Assembly: GCF_038502225.1 (NCBI RefSeq)
Contig: NW_027197008.1
Span: 1-64,000 of the forward strand
Length of the DNA: 64,000 nt
Direction: 5' to 3'
DNA from: Cherax quadricarinatus
Lineage: Eukaryota; Arthropoda; Malacostraca; Decapoda; Parastacidae
The notes below the pieces were generated by a model. It was not told the DNA's origin. It did no database searches and worked only from the letters and a program-made list of their open reading frames with translations. This document shows positions 23,742 to 34,397 of the stretch, piece by piece (the first letter of the stretch is position 1; the number at the start of each line of letters is the position of its first letter). The position numbers and the translations under genes were made by a program.

Positions 23742-25757
23742 GGGAATATTATGTAGGGAATAGGGAATAAGAAAAAGTTTTGGAGTGAGATTAACAAGTT
23801 AAGGAAGCCTAGAGAACAAATGGATTTGTCAGTTAAAAATAGGAGAGGAGAGTTATTAAAAGGAGAGTTAGAGGTATTGGGAAGATGGAGGGAATATTTT
23901 GAGGAATTGTTAAATGTTGATGTAGATAGAGAAGCTGTGATTTCGTGTATAGGGCAAGGAAGAATAACATCTTGTAGGAGTGAGTAAGAGCCAGTTGTGA
24001 GTGTAGGGGAAGTTCGTGAGGCAGTGGGTAGAATGAAGGGGGTAAGGCAGCTGGGATTGATGGGATAAGATAGAAATGTTAAAAGCAGGTGGGGATATAG
24101 TTTTGGAGAGGTTGGTGCAATTATTTAATGAATGTATGGAAGAGGGTAAGGTACCTAGGGATTGGCAGGGAGCACGCATAGTTCCTTTGTATAAAGGCAA
24201 AGGGGACAAAAGAGAGTGCAAAAATTATAGGGGGACAAGTCTGTTGAGTATACCTGGTAAAGTGTATGGTAGAGTCATTATTGACAGAATTAAGAGTAAG
24301 ACGGAAAATAGGATAGCAGATGAACAAGGAGGCTTTAGGAAAGGTAGGGGGTGTGTGGACCAGGTGTTTACAGTGAAACATATAAGTGAACAGCATTTAG
24401 ATAAGGCTAAAGAGGTTTTTCTGGCATTTATGGATTTGGAAAAGGCGTATGACATTGTGGATAGGGGGGCAATGTGGTATATGTTGCAGGTGTATGGTGT
24501 AGGAGGTAGGTTACTGAAAGCAGTGAAGAGTTTTTACGAGGATAGTGCGGCTCAAGTTAGAGTATGTAGGAAACAGGGAGATTATTTCCCAGTAAAAGTA
24601 GGTCTTAGACAAGGATGTGTGATGTCACCGTGGTTGTTTAATATATTTATAGATGGGGTTGTAAGAGAAGTAAATGCGAGGGTCTTGGCAAGAGGCGTGG
24701 AATTAAAAGATAAAGAATCACACATAAAGTGGGAGTTGTCACAGTTGCTCTTTGCTGATGACACTGTTCTCTTGGGAGACTCTGAAGAGAAGTTGCAGAG
24801 GTTGGTGGATGAATTTGGTAGGGTATGCAAAAGAAGAAAATTAAAAGTGAATACAGGAAGGAGTAAGGTTATGAGGATAACTAAAAGATTAGGTGATGAA
24901 AGATTGGATATCAGATTGGAGGAAGAGAGTATGGAGGAGGTGAATGTATTCAGATATTTGGGAGTGGACGTGTCAGCGGATGGGTCTGTGAAAGATGAGG
25001 TGAATCATAGAAATGATGAGGGGAAAAGAGTGAGCAGTGCCCTTAGGAGTCTGTGGAGACAAAGAACTTTGTATGAGAGTATAGTTTTACCAACGCTCTT
25101 ATATGGGTGTGAAGCATGGGTGATGAATGTTGCAGCTAGGAGAAGGCTGGAGGCAGTGGAGATGTCATGACTGAGGGCAATGTGTTGTGTGAATATAATG
25201 CAGAGAATTCATAGTTTGGAAGTTAGGAGGAGGTGTGGGATTGCCAAAACTGTTGTCCAGAGGGCTGAGGAAGGGTTGTTGAGGTGGTTCGGACATGTAG
25301 AGAGAATGGAGCGAAACAGAATGACTTCAAGAGTGTATCGGTCTGTAATGGAAGGAAGGCGGGGTAGGGGTTGGCCTAGGAAAGGTAGAAGGGAGGGGGT
25401 AAAGGAGGTTTTGTGTGCGAGGGGCTTGGACTTCCAGCAGGCATGCATGAGCGTGTTTGATAAGAGTGAATGGAGACAAATGGTTTTTAATACTTGACAA
25501 GCTGTTGGAGTGTGAGCAAAGTAACATTTATGAAGGGATTCGGGGAAACCGGCAGGCCGGACTTGAGTCCTAGAGATGGGAAGTACAGTGCCTGCACTCT
25601 GAAGGACGGGTGTTAATGTTGCAGTTTAAAAACTGTAGTGTAAAGCACCCTTTTGGCAAGACAGTGATGGAGTGAATGATGGTGAAAGTTTTTCTTTTTT
25701 TGGGCCAACCTGCCTTGGTGGGAATCGGCCGGTGTGTTAATAAAATAAAAATAAGGA
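23742..25757 (+). mobile_element. RTE-like LINE, 5'-truncated, inserted into LINE copy 5
   Basis: Flanked by the 8-bp direct repeat GGAATGTA (23,734-23,741 and 25,758-25,765). It carries an RT frame and a 3' UTR ending in GGGAATCGGCCGGTGTG and an A/T-rich tail (TTAATAAAATAAAAATAAGG). Two further 3' ends of the same family occur at 30,662-31,341 (plus) and 31,712-32,079 (minus). RTE assignment rests on the RT sequence and the compact RTE-style C-terminus. Confidence 0.85.
24076..25497 (+). pseudogene. RTE-like reverse transcriptase, one nonsense codon
   Basis: The RT palm has LAFMDLEKAYDIVDR (motif A, about 24,420-24,465), VGLRQGCVMSPWLFN (motif B) and LLFADDTVLLG (motif C, about 24,745-24,777). 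The thumb and C-terminus include LPTLLYGCEAWVMN, LLRWFGHVERM and RRGRGWPRKG. A TGA at 25,168-25,170 interrupts the frame where the related fragment at 30,662-31,341 has TGT (Cys). The endonuclease is missing because of 5' truncation; RT N-terminal sequence also seems to extend upstream to about 23,760 in a shifted frame. Dead copy. Confidence 0.85.
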
Positions 25758-25765
25758 GGAATGTA

Positions 25766-26283
25766 TGTCTTTGCCCGGTGTACGAAACCATGACCTGCAT
25801 CCTCAATTCCTGTAGGTACACGTAGGATGGTAAGGGGTGTCACAATGTCATTTTTAGGTTAAAAGTGCTTTCCAGTAGACCCGCAAAGGCTCCCTTCACC
25901 CACGTACCGTGCTGAGCCAAATGAACTGTCCCATATTTCTCAAAAACTCTTCTAATATCTGCCTCATCCACCTCGAAAGGAACGTTATGAAGCTTGATCC
26001 ATGTGTAATGCCTGGTACGTCAATCATCCTCACACGAACAGCTGGCGTAGCATGAAGATTTTCGTCCTGAAAACGATTGACCAACGATTCATAGACTGTT
26101 GTTGTGAGCAATTTCACAAAAAATCTGTGAGCTCCATTTAAAGATAACCCGTATAACTCTCCATCCTGAATGCCACACGTCTCTCTGATGATCTTGGGGT
26201 AGTAATACTTGCACAGGCGATATTGCCCCTCGGAGAAGCTCTATTCCTACAGTGTTGATCCTGCATCTATGACTGAACGCCAT
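25766..26283 (-). pseudogene. LINE ORF1 N-terminal part (copy 5), upstream of the RTE insertion
   Basis: Pieces from the ATG at 26,283 down to 25,766: INTVGIELLRG block, LHATPAVRVRMIDV, an RRM-like remnant and YLQELRMQVMVSYTGQRHT, with several frame breaks. The final codons lead into the zinc knuckle, whose remainder (CREYYHIAAAC) lies at about 23,705-23,733 on the other side of the RTE element. Confidence 0.75.
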
Positions 26284-26420
26284 GTTGACTAATGGTAGTT
26301 CTCCTGGTTTGACAGCAGAGGCACGACAGCACCATCTCACACCACCGCAGACAGGCAGCTGAGGAGCGTCTGTGCAGTAGATCCTCTCGGACCGAAAGCA
26401 AAGAGGACAATTGTTGTGAG

Positions 26421-26716
26421 TGATAAGATAAGATTTCCTTCGGATTTTTAACCCCGGAGGGTTAGCCACCCAGGATAACCCAAGAAAGTCAGTGCGTCAT
26501 CGAGGACTGTCTAACTTATTTCCATTGGGGTCCTTAATCTTGTCCCCCAGGATGCGACCCACACTAGTCGACTAAAACCCAGGTACCTATTTGCTGCTAG
26601 GTGAACAGGACAACAGGTGTAAAGAAACGTGTCGAAATGTTTCCACCCACCGGGAATCAAACCCGGGCCCTCCGTGTGTGAAGTGGGAGCTTTAGCCACC
26701 AGGCCACCGGGCCTGG
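26421..26716 (-). mobile_element. tRNA-derived SINE
   Basis: Read on the minus strand, the head starts GCCCGGTGGCCTGGTGGC (26,716 downward) with an A-box-like TGGCTAAAGCTCC and a B-box GGTTTGATTCC (about 26,652-26,662; one mismatch to GGTTCGANNCC), the internal RNA polymerase III promoter of tRNA-derived SINEs. The body ends in a conserved TGGCTAACCCTCCGGGG block and a CCGAAGGAAATCTTATC tail at about 26,421-26,440. The head does not fold into a complete tRNA acceptor stem, so it is not a tRNA gene. It lies directly upstream of the 5' end of LINE copy 5. Confidence 0.8.
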
Positions 26717-26917
26717 GTGTGGTGTGTTCTGCTTCACAATAGCATGGTAGTGTAGCTATTATACGTTATTTCATGTGTTTTTACTTATTATTTCATGTAA
26801 TGTCATGTTTTAAATAAAATTTGGAAAAAAAATAAAATAAAATAAATCCTTATAGAAATTAAAAAAAACATTTATAAAATATAAGATTACAACCTATCAC
26901 ATAACGGCGAATAAAAA
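26717..26917 (+). mobile_element. LINE 3'-tail fragment and AT-rich filler
   Basis: 26,717-26,850 ends in ATGTTTTAAATAAAATTTGG plus an A-rich run, closely like the tail at 62,168-62,250, so it is the last part of a plus-strand Tx1-like LINE. In 26,850-26,917 I see only AT-rich sequence. Confidence 0.5.
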
Positions 26918-27235
26918 AAAAATCGACCCCATGCCCAGCCCTTTTGGGCAAGGTAGGTGCTTGAGCCAGAGCTTGCAGTTCACTAGACTGTCATTCCCAT
27001 TACCCCTCTTGGGGCTGAGATAGCAGGCCAGAGAGGCCTAGTTTCTCCCTACGAGCCCTGTGAGGGCGGAGAATGTGGCTAGGCCTGGGGATAGTTGGTC
27101 CCAAAGATGAGACGGTACTTGTGCCTCCTCACATGGGAGACTTAGGTCTCAGACACTACCTAGACAGAAAACCAACACCGGGCCACCACTTGGAAAAGGC
27201 ACGGGCCGAGAGAATACCGGCGAATCAATAATAAT
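26918..27235 (+). mobile_element. SINE-like repeat with (TAA)n tail, copy 2 of 3
   Basis: Same element as 18,862-19,150, with the same TCGAC head, GTACTTGTGCCTCCTC middle and CGGGCCGAGAGAATACC / GGCGAATC end before ATAATAATAAAT. It is slightly longer owing to an extra segment (CTCCCTACGAGCCCTGTGAG, about 27,045-27,065). Confidence 0.75.
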
Positions 27236-30200
27236 AAATAATACAACCTATTAGGTCTCCAAAAATAAGTATAAAAAACGTAAAATAATGAAAAGAAGAA
27301 GAAGAAGGACTCACAGGTAAGGACCCACGAGGGGCGAGGGGCAAGTGGGGACAGTGCGAAGAATAGATGGTGAGAGGAATGTCTTGAGTCGAAGAGAGAA
27401 GAGTCAGGACTAGACCCAACTGCTAAGCCTGGATAAACAATAACGAAGACGACATAAAGACAACAGGGACTCTGCGGGTGCTGACTGCAACTTGCTGGAA
27501 GCACATCAACTTGCAATGACTGGATACGGTTCAGGGACATGTTACTGCAAAGGCGACGCAAACACACATCGCAAGCACTTCAGCCCGAAAACGCACAAAG
27601 ACACAGCTCTACGGCAATGGCACTTTTAAGTTATCTGAATTTTTAAGCAAAAGTCAGGTAATTTATTTGTATTGTGGTGGAGGTGCCGGATCATACAACG
27701 ATTGAAAAAGATTTACATCATTGTAAGGACGTCTGAGAGTATCTGCTAAGTATGTAGACCAGTAGTCATGATATGCTTCAAGTCTGTCAAGTTGTTTGTC
27801 ACTAAGTGTCTTCCAGTATACGTTCAAAGCTGGTGTGTTTGTCGTGAGGTGGAGAGATTCACTGGTGGCAAATTCGTCCCACCTCACTCCCAACACCCAA
27901 CGTAATGGCACGATTCTGGATACGTTGAAATTTTAGTGCGTTTGTCTTGGCGATTAACGTCAGAGCGAGTGGAAAGTAAGAGAGTAGAGGACGAATGAGT
28001 GCTTTGTAGAGCTGTAGTTTTGTCTTGGGACTGGCTCCTCTCAGCTTATATAACCTTGAGAGTGCAGTTCCCGCCTGTATGGTCTTTGCAGTAATGTGAG
28101 ATTTTAGGTTCAGTGTGTGGTCGAGGGTAACACCAAGGACAACTGTCGAGAAGGAGAGTGGGATGGGGGTACGGGAGGTGCTTGTTTTGAGTTCGACAGG
28201 AGTGGGGACATCACGCATTCCATGGAAGTAAGTGATTTTTGACTTATGTGGGTTGGTTTTGACGCGCCATAATAATTCCCAGGCGGTAATCCTGTCGACC
28301 TCTCTTTGTGTTCTGCGTGCAAGGAAACGAAAGTTTTCTTGTGTTGTGAGCTGAGTGATGTCGTCTGCGTAAGAAGGGTAAGTGTTTGGGTAAAGAGGTT
28401 CAGGTAAATCATTCGTGTAGAGTATATATAGGGTGGGAGACAGGACAGAGCCTTGGGGTACACCCGCTTTTATTGTGAAATAGTCCGAATAATGATCTCT
28501 GAACTGTATACGCATCGTTCGGCCATCTAAAAAGTGACATAATAATTTCATCATATTTACAGTTAATTCAAAGGACGTGCAAAGTTTGTATTTTAATCCT
28601 TCATGCCAAACAGTGTCAAAAGCTTTCTCTACATCTTTGGCGACAAGGGCGGAGGTACAGTTCTGGGCTTTATTAATACGTACATAGTTCAGGATTATAT
28701 TCAAAAAGTCTTGGGTAGATCGTTGTTGTCGGAAACCGAATTGTCTTTCAGTAAGCAAGGTATTTGTCTCTAGGTGAGTCCTGAGTCGCATATTTACAAG
28801 TCGTTCAAAGGTCTTACCCAAAATTTCAAGGAGGCTAATAGGTCTATAGTTCTTGGGGTCAGTCAATTCTTTTCCAGGTTTTGGTATGAGACATGCAGTT
28901 GTAGATTTAAAGAATGGGGGGAAATAGCCAGATGCAAGAGAGGCATTAAAGAGGTCAGTGATAGCGGAAGCAACAGAAAGTGGAAGGTGACGAAGGACTG
29001 AATGTGATAGACCAGAAGCACCTGGAGCTTTTTTAGGAAAGTGTGTTAGTAAGGAGTGAACATCATTTACAGTAAAAGGAGAGTTTAGAGGATGCGTGGA
29101 AGATAGGGTGTTTAGGTTTATGATTGGATCAGGATTGGTTAAATCTTCATGGTTGGATACCCATCTCTCTATGTCTAATGTATGTGCTATGACAGCTTGG
29201 TCTGGTGGATGTGGGTGGAAGATGTTTTCCCATATGTCTTTGAAAATATGTACAGCTTCAGCAGGGTCAGAGATCTGTCTGTTGTTGTGATTTATGTGTC
29301 TAAAGGTTGTGGATCGAGGGGTGCCTGTAAGTTTCCGAATGGATGACCAGAATGCTTTGGGATCTCTTGTACGCTGTACATCTGTTGTGTTTATAACTGA
29401 TTGCCAATGTCGGGCATGGTCATCATCTAGGCTATGGATGATATGTGTAAGTAAAATAGTGAGTTCCCATCGGATGATATTTAGTCTGTTTTGGTTTGCT
29501 AGGAAACGGTGTCTGTAACATGTGAGCAATCTTTTTGTTCTTTCTGATGGGCGAAAAGAGTAACGTAATTTGTGGTGTGTCATTGGGACAACCTCTGTAG
29601 CGGTTTGGGTAATTGATTGTTGAATGCGTTGAATTTGTGTCTATGTCTGATACTGGTCTATTGTCATAGTTGTGTGTGAGATCAAGAGTGTTTAGGCGTT
29701 GTTTGAACAGATCCCAGTCCGCCTGAGAATAAGCTGGAGAGGGGCGAACTGGAATGAGTATAGGATTTGAGGAAATATGGAAAATGATAGGAATGTGGTC
29801 AGATCCAGAAAGCGGTCCTGGTGTTGTGTAGTGATGTAAGCAATTACTAGCTCTGTTTGTAAAAAATTTGTCCGGGGTGCCTTGGCCATTGTATGTATAG
29901 ACTGTTGGGAAATAAGGTCCGAGGTGTATAAGATGTTTCTGTGTTACAAGTGTATGAAGTTGCCTTCCACGCAAATTTGTGGAGTTGTCATGGAAGTCTG
30001 TGTGTTTGGCGTTGAGGTCGGCAAGTAGGTATACAGGGAGATGTGTATGACTATAAAGAATGGTTAAATCATGAATGTTAATGTTTTGGTGGGGTCTGGT
30101 ATATGTCGAGTACAAGATGATGGGTCAGTGAATCGTGTAAATTTTCACAGCCATGCTGTGAGAATATGTAAATGGAAGGGATAAGAACTCATGTTTAATG

Positions 30201-30587
30201 GTACCTTTAACAAGAATAGCTACGCCATTCCAGTTTTCAGCAGGAGATTGACAGGCTGTATATCCTAAGTGTCTGACTCGTTGATCATCACGCACACATG
30301 TGCTGTTTAATAACAACACGTCTGGTTGTTCTGATTCAACGAGGTCAGCAAGAATGTATTTGTTTGCGTTATAAGCTCGTATGTTAAATTGAATAACCTT
30401 AAGGGCCATGGTTGGGGTTACTTGATGGTCGGGAATGTAAGTCTTTCCTATTTTTGTCTTACTAACCCATCATGTGTGTACCTTCACCTGACCTATATTG
30501 GGTCGGTTGTGATTTACGGTTTCTGGATTGGGAACGGGAAGGGGAAGGGGAAGATGAGGGGGGCGTGGAGTAGGAGGTGGGACTAGA

Positions 30588-30589
<2 letters not shown>
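27236..30589 (-). mobile_element. Jockey-like LINE, 5'-truncated
   Basis: A minus-strand element with a 3' UTR (27,236-27,662; no gene seen), ORF2 (27,663-30,409) and a short C-terminal stretch of ORF1 (about 30,410-30,589, Ser/Pro-rich), cut at its 5' side by the TA microsatellite at 30,590. It is placed near Jockey because of the RT motif DVEKAFDTVWHEG and the QFGFRQQRST block. Confidence 0.75.
27663..30409 (-). pseudogene. Jockey-like ORF2 (AP endonuclease + RT), frameshifted
   Basis: Endonuclease pieces at 30,125-30,409 (ATG at 30,409; VIQFNIRAYNANK, NGVAILVK) and 29,432-30,115 (LLADLNAKHTDF, TPDKFF, GSDHIPI). The RT piece at 27,859-29,583 contains PKKAPGASGLSHSVL, NYRPISLLEILGKTFERL, motif A KDVEKAFDTVW, motif B AGVPQGSVLSPTLY and catalytic SYADDITQL. 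The C-terminus shifts frame at about 27,880-27,911. Three breaks in all; no RNase H seen. Confidence 0.8.

Positions 30590-30661
<72 letters not shown>
30590..30661. repeat. (TA)n microsatellite
   Basis: An uninterrupted TA tract between the truncated 5' end of the Jockey-like LINE and the truncated 5' end of an RTE 3' fragment. Confidence 0.95.
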
Positions 30662-31500
<839 letters not shown>

Positions 31501-31711
31501 ACCTGGATACCTGGAGAGAGTTCCGGGGGTCAACGCCCCCGCGGCCCGGTCTGTGACCAGGCCTCCTTAGGTCAGTGTCCCCACACAAGTCGCAGGGATG
31601 GGGAACATAGACCAGGTTGAAAGAAAACGTCCAAATTTCTACTCTGGCTTTCGTGTGAAGCGAGAGCGTTAAATATTTTATCATTAAGACATAAAATGAT
31701 ACGTTAACATT
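31501..31711. repeat. Interspersed repeat fragment (decapod-type, unclassified)
   Basis: Begins ACCTGGATACCTGGAGAGAG and continues with GGGTCAACGCCCCCGCGG and TGTGACCAGGCCTCC. I recognise this block from memory as a very abundant interspersed repeat of crayfish and shrimp genomes; that is recall, not a search. Non-coding here. Confidence 0.5.
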
Positions 31712-32079
31712 TTTTTTTATTATCACACTGGCTGATTCCTACCAAGGCAGGGTGGCCCAAAAAAAGAAAAACTTTCACCATCATTCATTCCATCACTGTC
31801 TTGCCAGAAGGGTGCTTTACACTACAGTTTTTAAACTGCAACATTAACACCCCTCCTTCAGAGTGCAGGCACTGTACTTCCCATCTCCAGGACTCAAGTC
31901 CGGCCTGCCGGTTTCCCTGAACCCCTTCATAAATGTTACTTTGCTCACACTCCAACAGCACGTCAAGTATTAAAAGCCATTTGTCTCCATTCACTCCTAT
32001 CAAACACGCTCACGCATGCCTGCTGGAAGTCCAAGCCACTCGCACACAAAACCTCCTTTACCCCCTCCCTCCAACCATC
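31712..32079 (-). mobile_element. RTE-like LINE 3' fragment, inverted
   Basis: The reverse complement of the 3' UTR and last codons of the RTE family: a T-rich start (31,710-31,722), CACACTGGCTGATTCC, then the same sequence as 31,000-31,340 in the opposite direction. With the fragment at 30,662-31,341 it makes an inverted pair separated by about 370 bp. Confidence 0.85.
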
Positions 32080-32375
32080 GACATCATGCCCAGCCCTTCT
32101 AGGGCAGGGTAGGTGCCTGGGCCGAGCTTGCAGCTCACAAGACTGTCATTCCCATTAGCCCCCTTGGGGCGGGGATGGCAGACCAGTGAGGCCAAGCTTG
32201 TGGCTAGGCCTGGGGACAGTTGGTCCCAAAGATGAGGAGGTACTTGTGCCTCCTCCCATGGGAGACATAGGTCTCAGACACTCCCAAGAGAGGGAGCTAA
32301 GGCCGGGCCACCACTTGGAAAAGGCCCGGGCCGGGAGAATACCGGCGAATCTTTAATAATAATAATAATAATAAT
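32080..32375 (+). mobile_element. SINE-like repeat with (TAA)n tail, copy 3 of 3
   Basis: The cleanest copy: head ATCGACATCATGCCCAGCC, conserved middle, end GCCCGGGCCGGGAGAATACC plus GGCGAATC and (TAA)7. The 5' end of an I-clade LINE begins immediately after the tail. Confidence 0.8.
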
Positions 32376-32648
32376 CTGGACAGGAGATTCATAAGGATTA
32401 TCGACTGGACGAAGATTGGAAAACAGTGTGTGTTGTGTTCGCAAATCTGTGTTAGTTTACGCACAGATTAGCGTCGTTCCTGGTGATCCTTGGACTGTGT
32501 TCAGTGCTTCAGAGCAGTGAGCCACGAGAGGGTGGCTACGGGCCCCGACTGGGGCTCTGAGCCTCACAGCTCTGCACCCAGTGTGGGCGGCTGTGAGGTC
32601 ACAGGCAGCAGCTCTGCTGCTGGCTCTGTCCCCACACCTACAGTCACC

Positions 32649-34397
32649 ATGACAGACCCAGGAGAGCGGCCTAAACGTTCATTGGAATACGGGGACGAGT
32701 TGGAGGACGACGTGGGGCAGGTGGGAGCCCCCACCAAGAAGGCCAAGGATGCAGTGGAGACTACTGTATCTACCAATCTGTCACTATTTCCGTCGACAGC
32801 CCCTACCCAAGGAGACTTGCACCCTCAGATGGCCATAGGGGTCGTGGAAGGAAGCCACGAGGCTGTAGCTCCTCAACTGGCAAGGATGGAGCCATCCCAG
32901 GTCCTTCCCCCAGTTGCGCTGGCCTCCACAGTGGACGGGGACTGGCTGATTCCACGTGGAAGGAGGAATTCCCGCTCAGCTATGGCACAAGCAACCAGGG
33001 CCTTCAACAAATTCAAGGTTCCCGATTACGGGTTTGTAAGGTACCTGGAAGGTCTACCCCGCCTCTAGTTCCGCTGCGAGTTCACTCTCAGGAACGAGGT
33101 TCTGGTCATTCCTCAGGACGAAGACTCTTAAGAGGAGTTGAAGGGGCTGGTTGTGACGCATCCCAGCATGGTGGAACTGGTTGCTTCGGAGAGGGTGTAC
33201 AAGGGGGTGCTCTTACACGTCCCTGTGCCCCTCCCACTGGACCCCATTTTGGAAGTGCCCAATATTGTCAAGGCGGAGCGACTCACTGCAACGGTGAACA
33301 AGGTGCCCACCCGCCAGGTGCTGATCCACCACAAAGGTCCACTTCCCACGCACCTGGACCTTGGGGTCTGGGGAAGATTCAAGACCCGACCATACCTGTC
33401 AGGCCCCGTACAATGCTTCAACTGTCAGGGGTTCAATCATATTGCAGCCACCTGCCAGCGAGAGAAGAAGTGTGGTGTGTGCAGCAAGGCACACGACTCG
33501 AAGGACTGCATTGCAATCCTCAAACAGCCAACTGGCGAAGCCCTTCGGCCAGAGCCCAAGTGTGCCAACTGCTCAAAGAGGCACCATGCCTGGAACCGGA
33601 GCTGTCCTGTGATGGTGCAGCTCTGGCAGCAGGTTCGTCATCCGAACGGCCCAACAGCCCCGACGCCACCCAGCCTTGGAACCGCCCAGCAACAGTCGGT
33701 ATGGGCTCCAACCACGGTTCCCCAGATACCGCAAGAGGGCAATACCAGCTAGTTCCCAGCACTGGGCTCTCAGCGGTGGCATCAGGGGGCAGGCACTGGT
33801 TTGCAGCAGCGCGGTCAACTGCGGGGTCAGATGGCAAGGTGGCCAAGAAGACAGAATCATTGGGAAAAACAGCCACATGCTGGGCACCAACATTCCTTGC
33901 CTTACCACCAGCATGCCTCTTCCCAAGGGCAGGCCACTACTGTGAGCGGCCAGAGTCAGGCAGAGGTTCCCCGCCATGGGACCTGGAAGCCCATGGCCAC
34001 TCAGGCCGGGCCCAGGGTGCACCCAGCTTATGCTGCTGCAGTGTCGACAACCACCCAGACATACCCAGTGACCCAGCCCCGACTCGACGGGTCATCCAGC
34101 TCAATGCCTGCAGAGGTAATGGTCGAATCATTTCCGGATCGACTGAAGAAAACCATCGGGGTCATCTCAGCACTCCTCTGTCGCCTGCTGCCGTCGGCGG
34201 AGGACAGGGGCGCCTGCAGGCAGCTCCTGTCATGGATGCTGGGCGTGGTCCTACTGGACAGGAAAGACTCAATGGAACTTCAAGCCATCATCCAGGAGTC
34301 CTTCCAGTCCGTGATGGAGGAGGCCCCGGAGTCGCCAACAACAGACGAGGAGTCCCAGGCAGAGATGGAATCAGTGGGCCACCTCTGCGGCCCTTGA
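32649..34397 (+). pseudogene. I-clade LINE ORF1 (gag-like, three CCHC knuckles), three stop codons
   Basis: One reading frame from the ATG at 32,649 to the TGA at 34,395, interrupted by stops at 33,066 (TAG), 33,129 (TAA) and 33,750 (TAG). The knuckles follow one another: CFNCQGFNHIAATC, CGVCSKAHDSKDC and CANCSKRHHAWNRSC (about 33,414-33,603). This nucleic-acid-binding triplet is characteristic of I-group ORF1. The C-terminal part is Gln/Pro-rich, then helical and acidic. Confidence 0.8.

Larger units (their letters stand above)
22629..26359 (-). mobile_element. Tx1-A LINE, copy 5, 3'-truncated and split by an RTE insertion
   Basis: A minus-strand copy with an intact 5' end (26,359), ORF1 starting at the ATG at 26,283, and only the first part of ORF2. 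It ends at 22,629 within the endonuclease. An RTE LINE occupies 23,742-25,757 inside ORF1, at the zinc-knuckle codons. The two halves (22,629-23,741 and 25,758-26,359) read across the insertion as one element once one copy of the 8-bp duplication is ignored. Confidence 0.85.

Noticed and set aside
26640..26716. tRNA-like sequence with A/B boxes
   Set aside because: No complete cloverleaf or acceptor stem pairing; it is the head of a SINE with a conserved body and tail.
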